Of a DNA stretch of 9,391 nucleotides, positions 6,901-9,391 are shown one piece after another. The stretch's first letter is position 1. Every line of letters starts with the position of its first letter. The stretch is from NCBI GenBank assembly GCA_009781575.1, contig WQXW01000048.1, positions 1 through 9,391 of the forward strand, written 5' to 3'. Position numbers and translations under genes: made by a program. This DNA comes from Solirubrobacterales bacterium. GTDB lineage: Bacteria; Actinomycetota; Thermoleophilia; Solirubrobacterales; Solirubrobacteraceae. The notes under the pieces were generated by a model, which worked only from the letters and a program-made list of their open reading frames with translations, ran no database searches and was not told where the DNA came from.

Positions 6901-6969
6901 CTGTCCGAGGCGCCGTTGGGGGATTTGTTTTGAGGATTCATTCCGCGCGGAACCAATCCTCAAAACAAA
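6901..6969 (+). repeat. Intergenic palindromic repeat, copy B
   Basis: Same orientation as copy A and 4476 bp from it. It opens with CTGTCCGAGGCGCCGT. Here the arms TTTGTTTTGAGGATT (6924-6938) and AATCCTCAAAACAAA (6955-6969) are perfect 15-bp inverted repeats around the core TTCCGCGCGGAA (6941-6952), with only two 2-nt interruptions, making a 46-nt near-palindrome. No T-run follows on either strand, so this copy does not look like a terminator. It lies upstream of lhr and downstream of the RES toxin gene. Confidence 0.8.
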
Positions 6970-7198
6970 GGGCGCGGCTCTCGGTCCTCGGCTTCCATTC
7001 TAAGGATCACGAATACCCGCCCTCTCCACCCCCGCCGGGCCGAGCAAGTCATACTGTTGGCGTCTCGAGCCGTACTCCCGGAGCGTGCTCGGCGACGAGG
7101 AGCGGTGGCGCGGGGAGGCAACGGCAGGTCGATGGAGGTCCCAGCCGCTTCGGCGCCAGCGCGTGAGAAAAAACGCAACGGCCGGAGCTCGACGGGCA
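6970..7198. other. Non-coding gap between the lhr upstream region and the RES toxin gene
   Basis: About 230 bases without a convincing gene. A 79-codon minus-strand frame exists, but its Arg/Pro/Ala-rich product has no recognisable fold signal. The only structure seen is the T-run motif at 7168-7192 just after the toxin stop codon. No tRNA-like or known RNA element was found. Confidence 0.5.
7168..7192 (-). other. 3'-end motif with T-run after the RES toxin gene, also present after lhr
   Basis: On the minus strand, 7 nt after the toxin stop codon, CTCCGGCCGTTGCG is followed by TTTTTT. A 25-bp segment (7168-7192) matches 2491-2515, downstream of lhr, at 21 of 25 positions and in the same orientation to the preceding gene. 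No strong stem is visible before the T-run, so this is at best a weak or non-canonical terminator. Confidence 0.35.
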
Positions 7199-7726
7199 CT
7201 ACGTCCGCAGTCCGATCGGAGGAGCCGGCGGGTCGCGATAGATCGCAGGCGGCCGTACCGGCTCTGCGCCTGCAACAGCGATGTTCTCGCGGAATAGGCA
7301 GAGCGCTCCATGATCGGGCCGCGCCGCGCTGGGGTAGAGCACGCCGCGAAAGCCCTGACGATGCAGGTGCTCGCCGACGGCTTGGAATTCCGCCCAGGTC
7401 TGCCGTCCTGGGCGCGGCGCTGGAAGATCGAGCTCGGCGAGCGTGGCGGGCGTCGCGAGATCTGCGATGTCATGCACCGCGATCGTCCAGCGCCACAGAT
7501 CTCGTGGCATTCCATGCGTGGGTGGCAACGCGAGCTCGGCAAGCACCCGGTACCACTCCGCCCACGCGGTTGCCGGATCGTCGGCGAGATAGATCGCCGC
7601 GATCTCCTCGCCTCGCTGCCAGCGCCCACTCGACGGCGGAGAGGCCAGCCACAGCGGATCGGAGCCGTGCGGCGCTTGGCGCCACCACGAGCCGGCCACC
7701 GACACGCGTTGGACGTCGGCGGCCAC
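7199..7726 (-). CDS. RES-domain toxin (NAD+-degrading family)
   Basis: Encodes 175 aa from a GTG at 7724-7726. The family's named residues are in place: R35 in GRWQ, E57 in TAWAEWYR and S133 in YPSAARPDHG, with Y46 in AIYLAD and the closing strand ALCLF (141-145). RES proteins such as MbcT of Mycobacterium tuberculosis consume NAD+ and are toxic unless bound by a cognate antitoxin of the Xre/MbcA/ParS type. Such a gene lies 11 bp upstream here, in the usual antitoxin-toxin order. The length is normal and all key residues are intact, so an active toxin is expected. No strong Shine-Dalgarno is seen before the GTG, suggesting translation by coupling to the antitoxin. Base composition is visibly less G+C-rich than in neighbouring genes, consistent with horizontal transfer. 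Confidence 0.88.
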   Translation of the reverse strand: MAADVQRVSVAGSWWRQAPHGSDPLWLASPPSSGRWQRGEEIAAIYLADDPATAWAEWYRVLAELALPPTHGMPRDLWRWTIAVHDIADLATPATLAELDLPAPRPGRQTWAEFQAVGEHLHRQGFRGVLYPSAARPDHGALCLFRENIAVAGAEPVRPPAIYRDPPAPPIGLRT

Positions 7727-7737
7727 TGTGGCACGGC

Positions 7738-8103
7738 CTACGAGAAGGGGGCCTCTTCGAGCGCGGAGACGAGCGCGGCCACCTGCGTGTACTCGCCGTT
7801 GGCGATCACATCGATCGGCTTGCGCTCGCTGAGCGCCGGCACAGGCTTACGCAGCCAGACCGCGATATAGGAGGGCTCCATCACTCGCGCCAACCGTTCC
7901 ACGAGCGCCGAAAGCTCGATCAGCCGCTCGGCGCGCTCGCCGGTCGGGGAGCGCGTGTGCGCGAGCCACGCTCGCGCCGTGCTGCGAGCGACGCCTGTGG
8001 CGCGCGCGATATCGGCGTCGGTCAACTGTGCGATCTCGTGCAGGTAAACCGCCTCGCGGATCAATGGCTGTGGGACCAGCGCCGACGGCGACACGACAGA
8101 CAC
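7738..8103 (-). CDS. Xre/MbcA/ParS-type antitoxin of the RES toxin
   Basis: Encodes 121 aa from a GTG at 8101-8103, the farthest upstream start in the frame. A helix-turn-helix lies at about residues 26-46 (QLTDADIARATGVARSTARAW). The C-terminal toxin-binding domain (MbcA/ParS/Xre, formerly DUF2384) is recognised by VWLRKPVPALSERKPIDVI (82-100) followed by the ANGEYTQVAALVSALE helix. In this family the C-terminal region occludes the NAD+ site of the RES toxin, and the complex represses its own promoter. The toxin gene follows after 11 bp. There is no visible Shine-Dalgarno site upstream; the three TGTAkC repeats adjoin the start codon directly, so a leaderless transcript is possible. Confidence 0.88.
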   Translation of the reverse strand: MSVVSPSALVPQPLIREAVYLHEIAQLTDADIARATGVARSTARAWLAHTRSPTGERAERLIELSALVERLARVMEPSYIAVWLRKPVPALSERKPIDVIANGEYTQVAALVSALEEAPFS

Positions 8104-8131
8104 TGTAGCACTGATGTAGCGGTTCTGTATC
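8104..8131. promoter_or_regulatory. Three direct repeats with 11-bp period, candidate antitoxin operator
   Basis: TGTAGC (8104-8109), TGTAGC (8115-8120) and TGTATC (8126-8131) are spaced by exactly 5 nt each. Equal spacing close to one helical turn places the sites on one face of the DNA. The array abuts the antitoxin start codon, where an autorepressor would bind. That the antitoxin binds it is inferred. No clear -35/-10 pair can be assigned. Confidence 0.5.
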
Positions 8132-8397
8132 GGCTGGAAGATCGCAAGCGAATTGGACCGGCAGGCGGTCCGGGAAAGCGCGTGGACTCCCCGCCGGTGG
8201 CGGCGGAGCGGGCGCCGGGTCTGGAGAGGGAGTACCGCGGCGCCCGCCGGCGAGGGCGGGCCCGCGCCGAGGACCGGGCGCTCGAGAGGATCAGGGACCC
8301 GGTCCTTCCACCTGTGTGGCGCGCCGCCGCGGTGAGTCGACCACGGTCGGGTCGTCGGGAGCCTTTCGCGGTGACCGCGCGCGCGCCGCGGGGCGGC
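8132..8397. other. Non-coding gap between the ABC ATPase and antitoxin genes
   Basis: No supportable gene. Two G+C-rich stem-loops are present: CGCGGT-G-ACCGCG (8367-8379), 18 nt past the ABC stop codon, and GCCCGCC (8242-8248) pairing with GGCGGGC (8255-8261) around a 6-nt loop. Neither is followed by a T-run on the minus strand. The antitoxin promoter must lie at the left end of this gap. Confidence 0.45.
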
Positions 8398-9105
8398 TCA
8401 CCCGCTCGCGCGCACCGGCAGCTCGACCACGGGCGCATATTCGGGGCTCAGCAGCCCGCGCAGTTCGCCGTGGCTGAGCGAGAGCGCGCGATCGGCGCCG
8501 ACCAGGCCGGTGCCGTTGTCGACACAGGCGAGGATCGCGGTGCCGTCGCCCGGCAGCGAGCGCAGCAGCTCGAGGATGCCGTCGCGCCTGGTGATCTCCA
8601 CACCGGTGGTGGGGTCGTCGATCAGCAGCACCGCGGGGCGCTGGACCAGGCCCCGCGCGATGCACACGCGCACCGCCTCGGCGCGGTCGAGCTCGTGGGC
8701 GCGGTGCTCGGCGCAATGCCGCGCGCCCACGCGCTCCAGCGCATCCCAGGCGCGGGCCCGCGCGTGCGCGCGCCGCACGCCGAGCGCGAGCTGGGCGCGC
8801 ATCAGCCCATCGAGAACCGGTCCCGGCCCCTCGGCGATCAGCTCGGGGCGGCAGTAGCCGATGCCGGAAGCGATCGTGCCGGCGCCGCGCAGATCGCGCC
8901 CCCCCAGGCGCACGGCTCCCGTGTCGGGCGCTTCGATGCCGGCGGCGATGCGCAAAAGGGTGGAGCGCCCGGAGCGGCGCAGGCCCCACACCACGACCAG
9001 TTCGCCGCGGTCCAGCTCGAGCGACACGTCACGCAGGACATCCACGACCTGGCGTGTGCCGTGGCGGTGGCGCTTTGCCACGTGTGCCAGCTCGAGCAGG
9101 GTCAC
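8398..9105 (-). CDS. ABC-type ATPase domain protein with degenerate catalytic motifs
   Basis: Encodes 235 aa from the GTG at 9103-9105, which overlaps the upstream stop codon as GTGA. The overall layout is that of a MacB/LolD/FtsE-like nucleotide-binding subunit: LLELAHVAKRHRHG start, DVLRDVSLELDRGELVVVWG, then LLRIAAGIEAPDTGAVRLGG. The functional motifs deviate, however. Walker A is GLRRSGRST (41-49) with Arg47 for the essential Lys. The A-loop aromatic is replaced by His. The Q-loop reads GYCRPEL. LDRAE (139-143) stands in place of LSGGQ. Walker B ends IDDP with Asp164 for the catalytic Glu. The switch His is Asp196 in ACVDN. The reading frame is intact and the fold-defining residues are kept, so this looks like a maintained non-catalytic NBD pairing with an active one rather than a decaying gene. 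The transported substrate is unknown; permease genes would lie outside the window. Confidence 0.8.
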   Translation of the reverse strand: MTLLELAHVAKRHRHGTRQVVDVLRDVSLELDRGELVVVWGLRRSGRSTLLRIAAGIEAPDTGAVRLGGRDLRGAGTIASGIGYCRPELIAEGPGPVLDGLMRAQLALGVRRAHARARAWDALERVGARHCAEHRAHELDRAEAVRVCIARGLVQRPAVLLIDDPTTGVEITRRDGILELLRSLPGDGTAILACVDNGTGLVGADRALSLSHGELRGLLSPEYAPVVELPVRASG

Positions 9106-9391
9106 GTGGGCTCGTCCTCCTGCGCGGGCGGGGCCAGCAGCAGCCTCAGTTCGCTGCGCGCGAACTCGATCCAGGAGAGGCGCACCTGCAGGCCCAGCTG
9201 CTCCTCCTCCTCGGCCAGCCGCGCCGCCACGCTCTGTCGCCCCGTGACGGCCTCGACGGGCTCCTCGCTGTCGAGCAGGCACTCGCGCTCGTACTGGTCG
9301 ATCACCACCAGCGCCTGCTCGGGCTCGAGCATCGCCAGCTGACGCGCGAAGAGGCGCCCGCGCTGGCGCGCCTCCTCGAGTTGCATCAGCA
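9102..9391 (-). CDS. Unrecognised small protein, possibly partial at its N-terminus
   Basis: From the ATG at 9384-9386 the frame gives 94 aa, but it stays open to the window edge, so the true start may lie outside. The product is soluble, rich in Glu, Leu, Arg and Ala, with predicted-helix character throughout (for example RLAEEEEQLGLQVRLSW) and no membrane segment or signal peptide. I do not recognise the family. Its stop overlaps the ABC ATPase start (GTGA), so the two are translated from one transcript and probably act together. It could be an adaptor or the C-terminal part of a larger transporter-associated protein. Confidence 0.6.
   Translation of the reverse strand, partial: LMQLEEARQRGRLFARQLAMLEPEQALVVIDQYERECLLDSEEPVEAVTGRQSVAARLAEEEEQLGLQVRLSWIEFARSELRLLLAPPAQEDEPT

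Noticed and set aside
6891..6908. LexA/SOS box-like sequence upstream of lhr
   Set aside because: TCGAACA and TGTCCGA are inverted with one mismatch, but the spacer is 4 nt instead of the 2 nt of the actinobacterial site, and the right half belongs to the repeat element.
6834..6956. N-terminal extension of Lhr by 41 residues
   Set aside because: The frame is open, but it reads through repeat copy B and adds residues unlike the Lhr N-terminus. The ATG at 6831-6833 gives the usual family start.
6960..7199. 79-codon minus-strand frame after the RES toxin gene
   Set aside because: It starts with a GTG overlapping the toxin stop, but its sequence is low-complexity Arg/Ala/Pro and it runs into repeat copy B.
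8104..8131. CRISPR-like array
   Set aside because: Units of 6 bp with 5-bp spacers are far too short; they fit an operator, not CRISPR repeats.
8061..8438. 125-codon minus-strand frame between the ABC and antitoxin genes
   Set aside because: It overlaps both neighbours in another frame and has an Arg/Ser/Gly-biased product with no motif.
9106..9282. 59-residue N-terminal extension of the ABC protein
   Set aside because: It overlaps the upstream gene almost entirely in another frame and is Arg/Gly/Ala-rich. The GTG at 9103-9105 matches the normal ABC domain start.
7057..9342. 761-codon open frame on the plus strand
   Set aside because: It runs antisense across the toxin-antitoxin pair and the ABC gene, all of which have recognisable domains. 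Long antisense frames are expected at this G+C content and its product has no domain signal.

Overview
This is a very G+C-rich bacterial window with frequent GTG starts, Shine-Dalgarno sites of the AGGG/GGGGAGG type and tightly packed, overlapping genes. The gene families (PadR regulator, full-length Lhr helicase, RES-Xre toxin-antitoxin) and the composition suggest a high-G+C actinobacterium. A member of the Thermoleophilia (Solirubrobacterales-like) is my best guess, but this is inference from style; no ribosomal or other marker gene is present.

Left part (1-2410): the first codons of a PadR-family repressor run leftward off the edge. They are divergent from a rightward pair: an FAD-dependent monooxygenase/oxidoreductase and an alpha/beta hydrolase with an Asp nucleophile (haloalkane dehalogenase/epoxide hydrolase type). 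The two rightward genes overlap by 20 bp. The divergent gap carries an inverted repeat that covers the -10 elements of both directions, so a PadR-controlled oxidation/hydrolysis module is the natural reading.

Centre (2425-6969): one large leftward gene encodes an Lhr-type superfamily 2 helicase of 1429 aa with all the usual helicase motifs. It is bracketed by two same-orientation copies of a ~69-bp intergenic repeat built around a palindrome (TTCCGCGCGGAA core). The copy at the gene's 3' end also looks like its intrinsic terminator.

Right part (7199-8131): a leftward toxin-antitoxin operon, with an Xre/MbcA/ParS-type antitoxin first and a RES-domain toxin second. It is noticeably less G+C-rich than its surroundings. 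Directly upstream of the antitoxin start are three TGTAkC repeats at an exact 11-bp period, a candidate autoregulatory operator.

Far right (8398-9391): a leftward operon enters from beyond the window. An unrecognised small protein overlaps by GTGA with an ABC-type ATPase domain whose Walker A lysine, signature motif, catalytic glutamate and switch histidine are all replaced, so it is probably a non-catalytic nucleotide-binding subunit.

The most noteworthy items are the repeat pair flanking lhr, the 11-bp-phased repeats at the toxin-antitoxin promoter, and the degenerate ABC ATPase. I did not find a convincingly new multi-gene system.
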